Shown here: positions 47,382 to 61,867 of the stretch, in pieces
Layout of the letters: every line of letters begins with the position of its first letter
Position numbering within the stretch: the stretch's first letter is position 1
NCBI GenBank assembly: GCA_907165065.1
Contig: OU015523.1
Span: 20,735,834-20,799,833, forward strand
DNA: 64,000 nucleotides
From: Caprimulgus europaeus
Taxonomy: Eukaryota; Chordata; Aves; Caprimulgiformes; Caprimulgidae
Direction: 5' to 3'
Notes under the pieces: model-generated
Seen by the model: only the letters and a program-made list of their open reading frames with translations
Told to the model about the DNA's origin: nothing
Databases searched by the model: none
Made by a program: the position numbers and the translations under genes

Positions 47382-50300
47382 CTAAAAATCCTCATCTTCA
47401 GAGGTACAGTATCCCTGTTGGTACTGGTAACAGTGACACCAGTGGTATCTAGGCTGAGGAGAGTCAAGGGAAATCCAGGTGTCCAGTGATGAGGCATCAT
47501 CACTGAGAGAGGAGCTGGGACCAGCGGGCGGATCTGAGGGACCTGCTCCGAGATTCCTGTAGCTCTGGGCGAGCTCTGCCGCAAAGGCCCATGGCAATGG
47601 GCCGGAGCAGTTGCTGCAAATCCCATCTGCTCCGGCAGCCTCAGCCTCTCTTGTTTCTTCTCGTGGCTCTGCTTTGCCTTCTGCTCCAGTCCGATCTTCC
47701 CTTTCCCGGGCAGAGTCAGCATCAGCTCGTCCCAGGGCTTCCTCATCTCGCTGGTTCCTTCGGAACAAATGGGTTTCAGAAAAGACTACTCACTGATATA
47801 AAAGTCAGGGCAGAAATCTCAGCAGAGTACGGCTGGCAGCTGCCTTGGCACTCCAGGATGCTCTAACTGCAAACACTTGGCTGCCAACTGCAGCAATAAA
47901 GGACCCTGGGCAAAAGCCAACTCACGGGTCTCTCTTCCTCAGCCGCGAAATGATGACACAAGACACCGCTAGCCCAGACAACAGCACAGCCAAGGCTGCT
48001 GCAGTTGCTGGCAGATAGTACTTGTGCAGCTCCTCCTGACTGGCAGCCTCAGCCTTTTTCCCGGTGTCCGTCCCTGGAGGGGAAGAGACAATGCCACACG
48101 TTACCGTGATCTGCGCTGCGGATAATCTCACGGTGTGCTTAGTATGCCCAAGAGGTTCTTGTTTTCAGTGGCTGGTGGCTCTGGCGTCTTAGCACCAGAG
48201 GACGAGAAGGGTCACTTAAGCTTCCTGTGGAGAAGAGCCCGCGTGCCAGTGAGCAGCTGTGCCAGCACTACCCCTGTGCGTTCCTCCGAGCTGCAGGCAA
48301 GGGCTGTGTGCTGGGGACCTGCGGGTCATCCAAGCAGAGCACTGCAGGGATAGAGCAGAAGTGCTCCTGTTTTCCCAAGCAGACACCTCCCGAGCACTCC
48401 CCTCCCGTCCCCGAGGCTGAAAGACGGCATCCAGCGGTGCCACTTGCTCCTCACCCCCAGCCCCGATGCACACACTGGGGCAAGGCTGGTCCAAGGACAG
48501 CGTGGCAGGAGGGCTGGGCTGAAGCCCTCAGACAGCCTCATTCCCAAAAGGCCCGAGCTCCTAAATTCCCGGCAACTGGCTGTGGGGGGAGGTGAGCAAT
48601 CTCTCACCGCATCCAAGAGGCCTACGAGCTTCCCTCTGGCACGCTGCTGGCAATAACCTCCACACACCAGACATGACAGGTGTCCTCACAGAGCCGCTCC
48701 TGCCTTCCTTGCCAACAGCTTCCCAGTGCACCCACGCTACCAGGTTTGGCTGCCGACGTGCCGTGCGAGAGCGGGCTCCGGGGGAAGCGCCTGCAGGCAC
48801 ACAGCGATTCTGACTGGTGACACCGGGCCACCACGGGACAGCAATTACCTGCCGTGCTGCTTTCTTGCACTGCCTGTCTTTCTTCATGTGAGACCGGCAC
48901 TTTGCGTCTCTTCGCAAAGGCCTCCTTCTGCACAGTCTTGCGGTCCATCTCTTCAGAAAGAAAGCCGGACACTTTCATTAGAAGTAACCGTTCCTCGTCA
49001 GGGACACGATCCCTACAGGAGCCAACACTCTCCAATACACTGATAAAGCTCAGAAACAAGACCTGGGCTTTTGGGGGTGCATCTAGCCCAAACAATGTGT
49101 CGTTGAGCACATGACACGTCACTTGACCAGTACAAGACAGCAACGCCTGGCCTGCTGGGAAGCCAGGAATTTGCATGGGACCATCTTGTTCACGTGACAC
49201 GCGGTGCGTTTTTGGCAAACTGCGAGATGAAGCTCAGTGACACCCTTCAAAGAGGGTGGGGAAAAGCCACAGCCAGTTCAGCTGGGGAAAGAGCCTTTCT
49301 GAGAAGCACGTCTCACCATGCCAACTCCGTCACTCGGGAAGGGCAACGGACAGACGCGGTGGACTGAACCCTGGGCTCTTGCAACCACGTTCTGGGCCGT
49401 TTCACAAGCCACAGCGAAGAGCCCACTGTCCTCCAAAGCAAGATGAAAACCACAGCCAAGTGCTTTCTGAAATGCAACTAGAAACGGGGAGCTAAAGCAC
49501 CCAGGACAGAATTAACCAAGTGACCCACTCAAGGCCGCCTTCAATATTATCATTAGTATTTTAATATCATCATTCTTGTTTGAAGTTTTCTTTCAATTAC
49601 TACATTGTTCTTATCTCAGCCTACCAGTCTCCTTACCCTGACCCCTCCAGTTCTCTCCCCTGTTCCCTGTGGGGGCGGGGAGAGTGAGCGAGCGGCTGCG
49701 TTTGGCTGCTAAGCCAAGTGAAACCACCACACCATCACACGTGCTGATCCACGTCATCGCAACCAAACAGCAGAACGTGCAAGGGGATCACGGAATGACG
49801 TGGCACACACAGGCAGGTCTGTGTTCTCACGCCTGCAGAGGTGCCTGGCTGACTTTGGACTTTGAGCTGGCAGCTCCCCAGGGAAGGAAAAAGCTGTGAC
49901 ATACCCATGCGACCTCTCTGCGTGTCAGCCCTGGAACCCAGCCAGGAACCTGGATAACCACTGCCTGCAGCCACATCTGAAAACAAACACAGGACAGAGC
50001 AGCTCCCATGAACTACTGCAATACACTTCTTCAGACGTGAAAGACGGGGAATGCAGTTCAAACATGGGATTAGGCCGAAGCACTCCTCTCTCCCTTCCGC
50101 TCAGGAGCATCTTGCAAACATTTACTGCGTGCTCACCGTGGCCACTAACCAGGCATGGAGCTGTCAGCAGAAAGGACACCCTGAAGCTCCAGCAGCTCTG
50201 AGCTCCACCCCAACGGGCATGCTGCCTTTGCAGCCAGCACTGGGAGCAGCGCAGGGGCAGAGCAGCTGGCAAAGGCAGCTCCGCAAGGCAGAGCCCCCCG

Positions 50301-51653
50301 GGGCACATCACAGCCGGACATATTACCCTCTCTGCTCTTCTGCGTGCCCAGGCACCAGCCAAGAAAGGAGTACGCTGACTTTCCCGTGAAGAGAAAGTTA
50401 AAATGTAAACGCTCCACCGTTCAAGGGCCTGCCCTGTGGGATCGCCCCGAGGCTCATGGACAGGCTCAAGTCGAGAAGTCAATCAGCCGCTGCCTACAGG
50501 GACATCTACTTGTTCCTCAGCCACCTGCAGTGACTGGAAGGGGATGAGGTAATGACAACGGGACACATACTAAGGTGTAGGTTCCCACGGCTGAAAAGGA
50601 ATGTGGGTGACATTTTTGCTGACACCTCGCAGCTCGTCAGGTAAAGAAATATTCCTGACTCATCCGTGCAACGCCTCTGAGGCACAAGCACCTCTTGGAA
50701 GGCCTTAGGAGGGTCTCAGGTAAAACTGAACATGAATCACCTATTAAAACACAAGTGTTTATTCCCTCAAGCAGACAGACATAGACAACTTACCTCTGGG
50801 ATGCCCCCAAGGCTCATAACCTGGATCCAGGAGAGAAGCTCCATGAGCAGTGCCAGTGTCATCATCTGGAATTAAGCACAGGTCAGAGAAGCTCCCACGC
50901 ACAGAGGAAGCCCACACGAAAGACGTGGAGGAAAAAGCGATTGTCTACACTTCTTGTGGACAGAAGCTCATGGAAGGCTGCACCAGCGCTGCCCCTGCAT
51001 GAAGTTGTGGGCTGAGGACCTGCGGATCATCCAAGGCGAGCAGGGCTGCAGGACTAGAGCAGGACCGCTCCTGGTTTCCCAAGGGGACATCTCCCGAGCA
51101 CGCTCCTCCGGGACGTTCCCCAAGGCCCAAAGCTGAAATCCATGCGGGGACCTGCTGGGGAGCCACGGCTGCAAGCAGCCTGGGGAGGAACGCTGCTGCG
51201 GGCTGTCACCTGGCTCCTGTGGCACTGCTGGCTCACCACCCCCCGGCCAAACATGCCTACTAGGGGCAGGCTGCCCTGGGACAGGGCAGTGTGGTGCGAG
51301 GCCTGGCAGCAGGTGGGGCCCCACGGGGACTCAATGTTTGGTTTTCTTACCCCACACCGCTTCCAGCCCCCTGCTCGCCCAGAAAAATGCCCCGAAAGCA
51401 GCTGCAGCCCGTCTACGCCTCCCTGCCAGGGTGTCTGCCCCATCTGCATGCACCACGGTGCCTGCCTGGCTTGCCCGGTCCAGCTTGGCACAGCTGCTCT
51501 CCCACGGAGGTGCGGTGGATGCTACAACGCACTCCTCGCGGCTGGGTGTTGGCCTCCTGCTCACTCACCTGCTCCCTGCATTCGTATTGGGACAGCCTGT
51601 GTGTTCCAGGCTTGCAGGGCCACCAGAATGAGGAGAAGGTGGGTGAGAACCAT
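47382..51653 (-). CDS. Type I membrane protein of unknown family, copy 9
   Basis: Full-span copy, frame intact. Two private changes in the extracellular stalk just before the membrane span (Ala to Thr and Gly to Ser, from ccggtgtcc and ctgactggc at about 48040-48065). It shares the intronic 'acaatgcc' with copy 6. Confidence 0.6.
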
Positions 51654-51675
51654 GGTCCCACACACTCGCATCATG

Positions 51676-51783
51676 CAGCTGCTGCTGCCACGTCTGCCGC
51701 CGTGGCCGCCGCCACCGCTACCGTCGCTGTCGCTGCTACCGCTGCCGCTACCGCTGCCGCTGCTGCCGCTGCTGCCGCTGCTG
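51676..51783 (-). repeat. Trinucleotide tract upstream of copy 9, short form
   Basis: 108 bp short form; begins with the ccgtggccgccgcc variant rather than the ccgcggctgccgcc of copy 7, so short tracts are not all one lineage. Confidence 0.86.
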
Positions 51784-52167
51784 ACAGAGTGTTGCCCACA
51801 TCTGCCATGGCACAGCATGTCAAAGCAGAGCTCTGTGACCTCACAGACCCGCTGGGTGACACACTCTGCCAGGCCTCCCCAGCCTACACCTGTCACCAGT
51901 GAATTTTCGAATCTGCACGCTATTGCATTTCCTTGTTCTACACAAGCGTGGAAGGAGCCGAAGGGGAAAAGGGTGAAGCTATTTTGGGAGGCAGCGCTGC
52001 TTGGGAGTTCACAGGCACAGTTCTTGCTTCACAGAAATCAATCCATATCAAAAGCTCCGTGTGAACGCTGATAAAAAAGCCAATTTCAAGCGCCTTTCTT
52101 TGCTATTGCTTTTGTGAGGCAGAGTTCTATGAAGAAACCAGCTTTTCCCGCTAGTTTTGTTACAGGA

Positions 52168-52344
52168 CTTTTAGGGCCCAAAGTCTCATTTTTTATAAGG
52201 TGCAAACTCCCAGCTCAGGATCCAGTGACTCATCTTAAGGGCCCAAACCCATGTTTTTATGGCCCAACGCACCACTTTTAGGGATCAAAGCCTCATTTTA
52301 GAGTCCAAAGTCTCTTTTTCGGCTCCCAGGTCTCATTTTTATGC
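52168..52344. repeat. Short minisatellite remnant downstream of copy 10
   Basis: Same remnant as at 26476-26652. Confidence 0.7.
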
Positions 52345-52476
52345 TGTGTTGACAGCCCCAGCTGGGAAACTAGGCCGATGCTGGGACAAAGAGGTCCCCC
52401 ACTGGAGTGCAGCGCTGGTCCCATCTCTGTGCGTTACAGCCTGACAGAAGCGGCCGAAACACATTTATTGTTTATT

Positions 52477-55400
52477 CTAAAAATCCTCATCTTCAGAGGT
52501 ACAGTATCCCTGTTGGTACTGGTAACAGTGACACCAGTGGTAGCTAGGCTGAGGAGAGTCAAGGGAAATCCAGGTGTCCAGTGATGAGGCATCATCACTG
52601 AGAGAGGAGCTGGGACCAGCGGGCGGATCTGAGGGACCTGCTCCGAGATTCCTGTAGCTCTGGGCGAGCTCTGCCGCAAAGGCCCATGGCAATGGGCCGG
52701 AGCAGTTGCTGCAAATCCCATCTGCTCCGGCAGCCTCAGCCTCTCTTGTTTCTTCTCGTGGCTCTGCTTTGCCTTCTGCTCCAGTCCGATCTTCCCTTTC
52801 CCGGGCAGAGTCAGCATCAGCTCGTCCCAGGGCTTCCTCATCTCGCTGGTTCCTTCGGAACAAATGGGTTTCAGAAAAGACTACTCACTGATATAAAAGT
52901 CAGGGCAGAAATCTCAGCAGAGTACGGCTGGCAGCTGCCTTGGCACTCCAGGATGCTCTAACTGCAAACACTTGGCTGCCAACTGCAGCAATAAAGGACC
53001 CTGGGCAAAAGCCAACTCACGGGTCTCTCTTCCTCAGCCGCGAAATGATGACACAAGACACCGCTAGCCCAGACAACAGCACAGCCAAGGCTGCTGCAGT
53101 TGCTGGCAGATAGTACTTGTGCAGCTCCTCCTGACCGGCAGCCTCAGCCTTTTTCCCGGCGTCCGTCCCTGGAGGGGAAGAGACAACGCCACACGTTACC
53201 GTGATCTGCGCTGCGGATAATCTCACGGTGTGCTTAGTATGCCCAAGAGGTTCTTGTTTTCAGTGGCTGGTGGCTCTGGCGTCTTAGCACCAGAGGACGA
53301 GAAGGGTCACTTAAGCTTCCTGTGGAGAAGAGCCCGCGTGCCAGTGAGCAGCTGTGCCAGCACTACCCCTGTGCGTTCCTCCGAGCTGCAGGCAAGGGCT
53401 GTGTGCTGGGGACCTGCGGGTCATCCAAGCAGAGCACTGCAGGGATAGAGCAGAAGTGCTCCTGTTTTCCCAAGCAGACACCTCCCGAGCACTCCCCTCC
53501 CGTCCCCGAGGCTGAAAGACGGCATCCAGCGGTGCCACTTGCTCCTCACCCCCAGCCCCGATGCACACACTGGGGCAAGGCTGGTCCAAGGACAGCGTGG
53601 CAGGAGGGCTGGGCTGAAGCCCTCAGACAGCCTCATTCCCAAAAGGCCCGAGCTCCTAAATTCCCGGCAACTGGCTGTGGGGGGAGGTGAGCAATCTCTC
53701 ACCGCATCCAAGAGGCCTACGGGCTTCCCTCTGGCACGCTGCTGGCAATAACCTCCACACACCAGACATGACAGGTGTCCTCACAGAGCCGCTCCTGCCT
53801 TCCTTGCCAACAGCTTCCCAGTGCACCCACGCTACCAGGTTTGGCTGCCGACGTGCCGTGCGAGAGCGGGCTCCGGGGGAAGCGCCTGCAGGCACACAGC
53901 GATTCTGACTGGTGACACCGGGCCACCACGGGACAGCAATTACCTGCCGTGCTGCTTTCTTGCACTGCCTGTCTTTCTTCATGTGAGACCGGCACTTTGC
54001 GTCTCTTCGCAAAGGCCTCCTTCTGCACAGTCTTGCGGTCCATCTCTTCAGAAAGAAAGCCGGACACTTTCATTAGAAGTAACCGTTCCTCGTCAGGGAC
54101 ACGATCCCTGCAGGAGCCAACACTCTCCAATACACTGATAAAGCTCAGAAACAAGACCTGGGCTTTTGGGGGTGCATCTAGCCCAAACAATGTGTCGTTG
54201 AGCACATGACACGTCACTTGACCAGTACAAGACAGCAACGCCTGGCCTGCTGGGAAGCCAGGAATTTGCATGGGACCATCTTGTTCACGTGACACGCGGT
54301 GCGTTTTTGGCAAACTGCGAGATGAAGCTCAGTGACACCCTTCAAAGAGGGTGGGGAAAAGCCACAGCCAGTTCAGCTGGGGAAAGAGCCTTTCTGAGAA
54401 GCACGTCTCACCATGCCAACTCCGTCACTCGGGAAGGGCAACGGACAGACGCGGTGGACTGAACCCTGGGCTCTTGCAACCACGTTCTGGGCCGTTTCAC
54501 AAGCCACAGCGAAGAGCCCACTGTCCTCCAAAGCAAGATGAAAACCACAGCCAAGTGCTTTCTGAAATGCAACTAGAAACGGGGAGCTAAAGCACCCAGG
54601 ACAGAATTAACCAAGTGACCCACTCAAGGCCGCCTTCAATATTATCATTAGTATTTTAATATCATCATTCTTGTTTGAAGTTTTCTTTCAATTACTACAT
54701 TGTTCTTATCTCAGCCTACCAGTCTCCTTACCCTGACCCCTCCAGTTCTCTCCCCTGTTCCCTGTGGGGGCGGGGAGAGTGAGCGAGCGGCTGCGTTTGG
54801 CTGCTAAGCCAAGTGAAACCACCACACCATCACACGTGCTGATCCACGTCATCGCAACCAAACAGCAGAACGTGCAAGGGGATCACGGAATGACGTGGCA
54901 CACACAGGCAGGTCTGTGTTCTCACGCCTGCAGAGGTGCCTGGCTGACTTTGGACTTTGAGCTGGCAGCTCCCCAGGGAAGGAAAAAGCTGTGACATACC
55001 CATGCGACCTCTCTGCGTGTCAGCCCTGGAACCCAGCCAGGAACCTGGATAACCACTGCCTGCAGCCACATCTGAAAACAAACACAGGACAGAGCAGCTC
55101 CCATGAACTACTGCAATACACTTCTTCAGACGTGAAAGACGGGGAATGCAGTTCAAACATGGGATTAGGCCGAAGCACTCCTCTCTCCCTTCCGCTCAGG
55201 AGCATCTTGCAAACATTTACTGCGTGCTCACCGTGGCCACTAACCAGGCATGGAGCTGTCAGCAGAAAGGACACCCTGAAGCTCCAGCAGCTCTGAGCTC
55301 CACCCCAACGGGCATGCTGCCTTTGCAGCCAGCACTGGGAGCAGCGCAGGGGCAGAGCAGCTGGCAAAGGCAGCTCCGCAAGGCAGAGCCCCCCGGGGCA

Positions 55401-56748
55401 CATCACAGCCGGACATATTACCCTCTCTGCTCTTCTGCGTGCCCAGGCACCAGCCAAGAAAGGAGTACGCTGACTTTCCCGTGAAGAGAAAGTTAAAATG
55501 TAAACGCTCCACCGTTCAAGGGCCTGCCCTGTGGGATCGCCCCGAGGCTCATGGACAGGCTCAAGTCGAGAAGTCAATCAGCCGCTGCCTACAGGGACAT
55601 CTACTTGTTCCTCAGCCACCTGCAGTGACTGGAAGGGGATGAGGTAATGACAACGGGACACATACTAAGGTGTAGGTTCCCACGGCTGAAAAGGAATGTG
55701 GGTGACATTTTTGCTGACACCTCGCAGCTCGTCAGGTAAAGAAATATTCCTGACTCATCCGTGCAACGCCTCTGAGGCACAAGCACCTCTTGGAAGGCCT
55801 TAGGAGGGTCTCAGGTAAAACTGAACATGAATCACCTATTAAAACACAAGTGTTTATTCCCTCAAGCAGACAGACATAGACAACTTACCTCTGGGATGCC
55901 CCCAAGGCTCATAACCTGGATCCAGGAGAGAAGCTCCATGAGCAGTGCCAGTGTCATCATCTGGAATTAAGCACAGGTCAGAGAAGCTCCCACGCACAGA
56001 GGAAGCCCACACGAAAGACGTGGAGGAAAAAGCGATTGTCTACACTTCTTGTGGACAGAAGCTCATGGAAGGCTGCACCAGCGCTGCCCCTGCATGAAGT
56101 TGTGGGCTGAGGACCTGCGGATCATCCAAGGCGAGCAGGGCTGCAGGACTAGAGCAGGACCGCTCCTGGTTTCCCAAGGGGACATCTCCCGAGCACGCTC
56201 CTCCGGGACGTTCCCCAAGGCCCAAAGCTGAAATCCATGCGGGGACCTGCTGGGGAGCCACGGCTGCAAGCAGCCTGGGGAGGAACGCTGCTGCGGGCTG
56301 TCACCTGGCTCCTGTGGCACTGCTGGCTCACCACCCCCCGGCCAAACATGCCTACTAGGGGCAGGCTGCCCTGGGACAGGGCAGTGTGGTGCGAGGCCTG
56401 GCAGCAGGTGGGGCCCCACGGGGACTCAATGTTTGGTTTTCTTACCCCACACCGCTTCCAGCCCCCTGCTCGCCCAGAAAAATGCCCCGAAAGCAGCTGC
56501 AGCCCGTCTACGCCTCCCTGCCAGGGTGTCTGCCCCATCTGCATGCACCACGGTGCCTGCCTGGCTTGCCCGGTCCAGCTTGGCACAGCTGCTCTCCCAC
56601 GGAGGTGCGGTGGATGCTACAACGCACTCCTCGCGGCTGGGTGTTGGCCTCCTGCTCACTCACCTGCTCCCTGCATTCGTATTGGGACAGCCTGTGTGTT
56701 CCAGGCTTGCAGGGCCACCAGAATGAGGAGAAGGTGGGTGAGAACCAT
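52477..56748 (-). CDS. Type I membrane protein of unknown family, copy 10
   Basis: Full-span copy, frame intact; in the exons it is essentially the consensus of the array. It combines the silent cctacggg variant of copies 5 and 6 with the Ser-YHWCHC tail of copies 8 and 12. Confidence 0.6.
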
Positions 56749-56770
56749 GGTCCCACACACTCGCATCATG

Positions 56771-56878
56771 CAGCTGCTGCTGCCACGTCTGCCGCCGTGG
56801 CCGCCGCCACCGCTACCGTCGCTGTCGCTGCTACCGCTGCCGCTACCGCTGCCGCTGCTGCCGCTGCTGCCGCTGCTG
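56771..56878 (-). repeat. Trinucleotide tract upstream of copy 10, short form
   Basis: 108 bp, identical to the tract of copy 9. Confidence 0.86.
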
Positions 56879-57262
56879 ACAGAGTGTTGCCCACATCTGC
56901 CATGGCACAGCATGTCAAAGCAGAGCTCTGTGACCTCACAGACCCGCTGGGTGACACACTCTGCCAGGCCTCCCCAGCCTACACCTGTCACCAGTGAATT
57001 TTCGAATCTGTACGCTATTGCATTTCCTTGTTCTACACAAGCGTGGAAGGAGCCGAAGGGGAAAAGGGTGAAGCTATTTTGGGAGGCAGCGCTGCTTGGG
57101 AGTTCACAGGCACAGTTCTTGCTTCACAGAAATCAATCCATATCAAAAGCTCCGTGTGAACGCTGATAAAAAAGCCAATTTCAAGCGCCTTTCTTTGCTA
57201 TTGCTTTTGTGAGGCAGAGTTCTATGAAGAAACCAGCTTTTCCCGCTAGTTTTGTTACAGGA

Positions 57263-57439
57263 CTTTTAGGGCCCAAAGTCTCATTTTTTATAAGGTGCAA
57301 ACTCCCAGCTCAGGATCCAGTGACTCATCTTAAGGGCCCAAACCCATGTTTTTATGGCCCAACGCACCACTTTTAGGGATCAAAGCCTCATTTTAGAGTC
57401 CAAAGTCTCTTTTTCGGCTCCCAGGTCTCATTTTTATGC
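57263..57439. repeat. Short minisatellite remnant downstream of copy 11
   Basis: Same remnant as at 26476-26652. Confidence 0.7.
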
Positions 57440-57571
57440 TGTGTTGACAGCCCCAGCTGGGAAACTAGGCCGATGCTGGGACAAAGAGGTCCCCCACTGG
57501 AGTGCAGCGCTGGTCCCATCTCTGTGCGTTACAGCCCGACAGAAGCAGCCAAAACACATTTATTGTTTATT

Positions 57572-60500
57572 CTAAAAATCCTCATCTTCAGAGGTACAGT
57601 ATCCCTGTTGGTACTGGTAACAGTGACACCAGTGGTATCTAGGCTGAGGAGAGTCAAGGGAAATCCAGGTGTCCAGTGATGAGGCATCATCACTGAGAGA
57701 GGAGCTGGGACCAGCGGGCGGATCTGAGGGACCTGCTCCGAGATTCCTGTAGCTCTGGGCGAGCTCTGCCGCAAAGGCCCATGGCAATGGGCCGGAGCAG
57801 TTGCTGCAAATCCCATCTGCTCCGGCAGCCTCAGCCTCTCTTGTTTCTTCTCGTGGCTCTGCTTTGCCTTCTGCTCCAGTCCGATCTTCCCTTTCCCGGG
57901 CAGAGTCAGCATCAGCTCGTCCCAGGGCTTCCTCATCTCGCTGGTTCCTTCGGAACAAATGGGTTTCAGAAAAGACTACTCACTGATATAAAAGTCAGGG
58001 CAGAAATCTCAGCAGAGTACGGCTGGCAGCTGCCTTGGCACTCCAGGATGCTCTAACTGCAAACACTTGGCTGCCAACTGCAGCAATAAAGGACCCTGGG
58101 CAAAAGCCAACTCACGGGTCTCTCTTCCTCAGCCGCGAAATGATGACACAAGACACCGCTAGCCCAGACAACAGCACAGCCAAGGCTGCTGCAGTTGCTG
58201 GCAGATAGTACTTGTGCAGCTCCTCCTGACCGGCAGCCTCAGCCTTTTTCCCGGCGTCCGTCCCTGGAGGGGAAGAGACAACGCCACACGTTACCGTGAT
58301 CTGCGCTGCGGATAATCTCACGGTGTGCTTAGTATGCCCAAGAGGTTCTTGTTTTCAGTGGCTGGTGGCTCTGGCGTCTTAGCACCAGAGGACAAGAAGG
58401 GTCACTTAAGCTTCCTGTGGAGAAGAGCCCGCGTGCCAGTGAGCAGCTGTGCCAGCACTACCCCTGTGCGTTCCTCCGAGCTGCAGGCAAGGGCTGTGTG
58501 CTGGGGACCTGCGGGTCATCCAAGCAGAGCACTGCAGGGATAGAGCAGAAGTGCTCCTGTTTTCCCAAGCAGACACCTCCCGAGCACTCCCCTCCCGTCC
58601 CCGAGGCTGAAAGACGGCATCCAGCGGTGCCATTTGCTCCTCACCCCCAGCCCCGATGCACACACTGGGGCAAGGCTGGTCCAAGGACAGCGTGGCAGGA
58701 GGGCTGGGCTGAAGCCCTCAGACAGCCTCATTCCCAAAAGGCCCGAGCTCCTAAATTCCCGGCAACTGGCTGTGGGGGGAGGTGAGCAATCTCTCACCGC
58801 ATCCAAGAGGCCTACGAGCTTCCCTCTGGCACGCTGCTGGCAATAACCTCCACACACCAGATATGACAGGTGTCCTCACAGAGCCGCTCCTGCCTTCCTT
58901 GCCAACAGCTTCCCAGTGCACCCACGCTACCAGGTTTGGCTGCCGACGTGCCGTGCGAGAGCGGGCTCCGGGGGAAGCGCCTGCAGGCACACAGCGATTC
59001 TGACTGGTGACACCGGGCCACCACGGGACAGCAATTACCTGCCGTGCTGCTTTCTTGCACTGCCTGTCTTTCTTCATGTGAGACCGGCACTTTGCGTCTC
59101 TTCGCAAAGGCCTCCTTCTGCACAGTCTTGCGGTCCATCTCTTCAGAAAGAAAGCGGGACACTTTCATTAGAAGTAACCGTTCCTCGTCAGGGACACGAT
59201 CCCTACAGGAGCCAACACTCTCCAATACACTGATAAAGCTCAGAAACAAGACCTGGGCTTTTGGGGGTGCATCTAGCCCAAACAATGTGTCGTTGAGCAC
59301 ATGACACGTCACTTGACCAGTACAAGACAGCAACGCCTGGCCTGCTGGGAAGCCAGGAATTTGCATGGGACCATCTTGTTCACGTGACACGCGGTGCGTT
59401 TTTGGCAAACTGCGAGATGAAGCTCAGTGACACCCTTCAAAGAGGGTGGGGAAAAGCCACAGCCAGTTCAGCTGGGGAAAGAGCCTTTCTGAGAAGCACG
59501 TCTCACCATGCCAACTCCGTCACTCGGGAAGGGCAACGGACAGACGCGGTGGACTGAACCCTGGGCTCTTGCAACCACGTTCTGGGCCGTTTCACAAGCC
59601 ACAGCGAAGAGCCCACTGTCCTCCAAAGCAAGATGAAAACCACAGCCAAGTGCTTTCTGAAATGCAACTAGAAACGGGGAGCTAAAGCACCCAGGACAGA
59701 ATTAACCAAGTGACCCACTCAAGGCCGCCTTCAATATTATCATTAGTATTTTAATATCATCATTCTTGTTTGAAGTTTTCTTTCAATTACTACATTGTTC
59801 TTATCTCAGCCTACCAGTCTCCTTACCCTGACCCCTCCAGTTCTCTCCCCTGTTCCCTGTGGGGGCGGGGAGAGTGAGCGAGCGGCTGCGTTTGGCTGCT
59901 AAGCCAAGTGAAACCACCACACCATCACACGTGCTGATCCACGTCATCGCAACCAAACAGCAGAACGTGCAAGGGGATCACGGAATGACGTGGCACACAC
60001 AGGCAGGTCTGTGTTCTCACGCCTGCAGAGGTGCCTGGCTGACTTTGGACTTTGAGCTGGCAGCTCCCCAGGGAAGGAAAAAGCTGTGACATACCCATGC
60101 GACCTCTCTGCGTGTCAGCCCTGGAACCCAGCCAGGAACCTGGATAACCACTGCCTGCAGCCACATCTGAAAACAAACACAGGACAGAGCAGCTCCCATG
60201 AACTACTGCAATACACTTCTTCAGACGTGAAAGACGGGGAATGCAGTTCAAACATGGGATTAGGCCGAAGCACTCCTCTCTCCCTTCCGCTCAGGAGCAT
60301 CTTGCAAACATTTACTGCGTGCTCACCGTGGCCACTAACCAGGCATGGAGCTGTCAGCAGAAAGGACACCCTGAAGCTCCAGCAGCTCTGAGCTCCACCC
60401 CAACGGGCATGCTGCCTTTGCAGCCAGCACTGGGAGCAGCGCAGGGGCAGAGCAGCTGGCAAAGGCAGCTCCGCAAGGCAGAGCCCCCCGGGGCACATCA

Positions 60501-61845
60501 CAGCCGGACATATTACCCTCTCTGCTCTTCTGCGTGCCCAGGCACCAGCCAAGAAAGGAGTACGCTGACTTTCCCATGAAGAGAAAGTTAAAATGTAAAC
60601 GCTCCACCGTTCAAGGGCCTGCCCTGTGGGATCGCCCCGAGGCTCATGGACAGGCTCAAGTCGAGAAGTCAATCAGCCGCTGCCTACAGGGACATCTACT
60701 TGTTCCTCAGCCACCTGCAGTGACTGGAAGGGGATGAGGTAATGACAACGGGACACATACTAAGGTGTAGGTTCCCACGGCTGAAAAGGAATGTGGGTGA
60801 CATTTTTGCTGACACCTCGCAGCTCGTCAGGTAAAGAAATATTCCTGACTCATCCGTGCAACGCCTCTGAGGCACAAGCACCTCTTGGAAGGCCTTAGGA
60901 GGGTCTCAGGTAAAACTGAACATGAATCACCTATTAAAACACAAGTGTTTATTCCCTCAAGCAGACAGACATAGACAACTTACCTCTGGGATGCCCCCAA
61001 GGCTCATAACCTGGATCCAGGAGAGAAGCTCCATGAGCAGTGCCAGTGTCATCATCTGGAATTAAGCACAGGTCAGAGAAGCTCCCACACACACAGAGGA
61101 AGCCCACACGAAAGACGTGGAGGAAAAAGCGATTGTCTACACTTCTTGTGGACAGAAGCTCATGGAAGGCTGCACCAGCGCTGCCCCTGCATGAAGTTGT
61201 GGGCTGAGGACCTGCGGATCATCCAAGGCGAGCAGGGCTGCAGGACTAGAGCAGGACCGCTCCTGGTTTCCCAAGGGGACATCTCCCGAGCACGCTCCTC
61301 CGGGACGTTCCCCAAGGCCCAAAGCTGAAATCCATGCGGGGACCTGCTGGGGAGCCACGGCTGCAAGCAGCCTGGGGAGGAACGCTGCTGCGGGCTGTCA
61401 CCTGGCTCCTGTGGCACTGCTGGCTCACCACCCCCCGGCCAAACATGCCTACTAGGGGCAGGCTGCCCTGGGACAGGGCAGTGTGGTGCGAGGCCTGGCA
61501 GCAGGTGGGGCCCCACGGGGACTCAATGTTTGGTTTTCTTACCCCACACCGCTTCCAGCCCCCTGCTCGCCCAGAAAAATGCCCCGAAAGCAGCTGCAGC
61601 CCGTCTACGCCTCCCTGCCAGGGTGTCTGCCCCATCTGCATGCACCACGGTGCCTGCCTGGCTTGCCCGGTCCAGCTTGGCACAGCTGCTCTCCCACGGA
61701 GGTGCGGTGGATGCTACAACGCACTCCTCGCGGCTGGGTGTTGGCCTCCTGCTCACTCACCTGCTCCCTGCATTCGTATTGGGACAGCCTGTGTGTTCCA
61801 GGCTTGCAGGGCCACCAGAATGAGGAGAAGGTGGGTGAGAACCAT
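57572..61845 (-). CDS. Type I membrane protein of unknown family, copy 11
   Basis: Full-span copy, frame intact. It is a mosaic. The poly(A) side (agcagccaaaac, about 57542) and the Gly to Arg change in the long exon match the left-hand copies 1 and 3, while the tail matches copies 4-7 and 9, and 'ttcccatgaag' (about 60572) matches copy 7. Two extra bases (cacacacaca, about 61088) lie in the intron before exon 3. Confidence 0.6.
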
Positions 61846-61867
61846 GGTCCCACACACTCGCATCATG

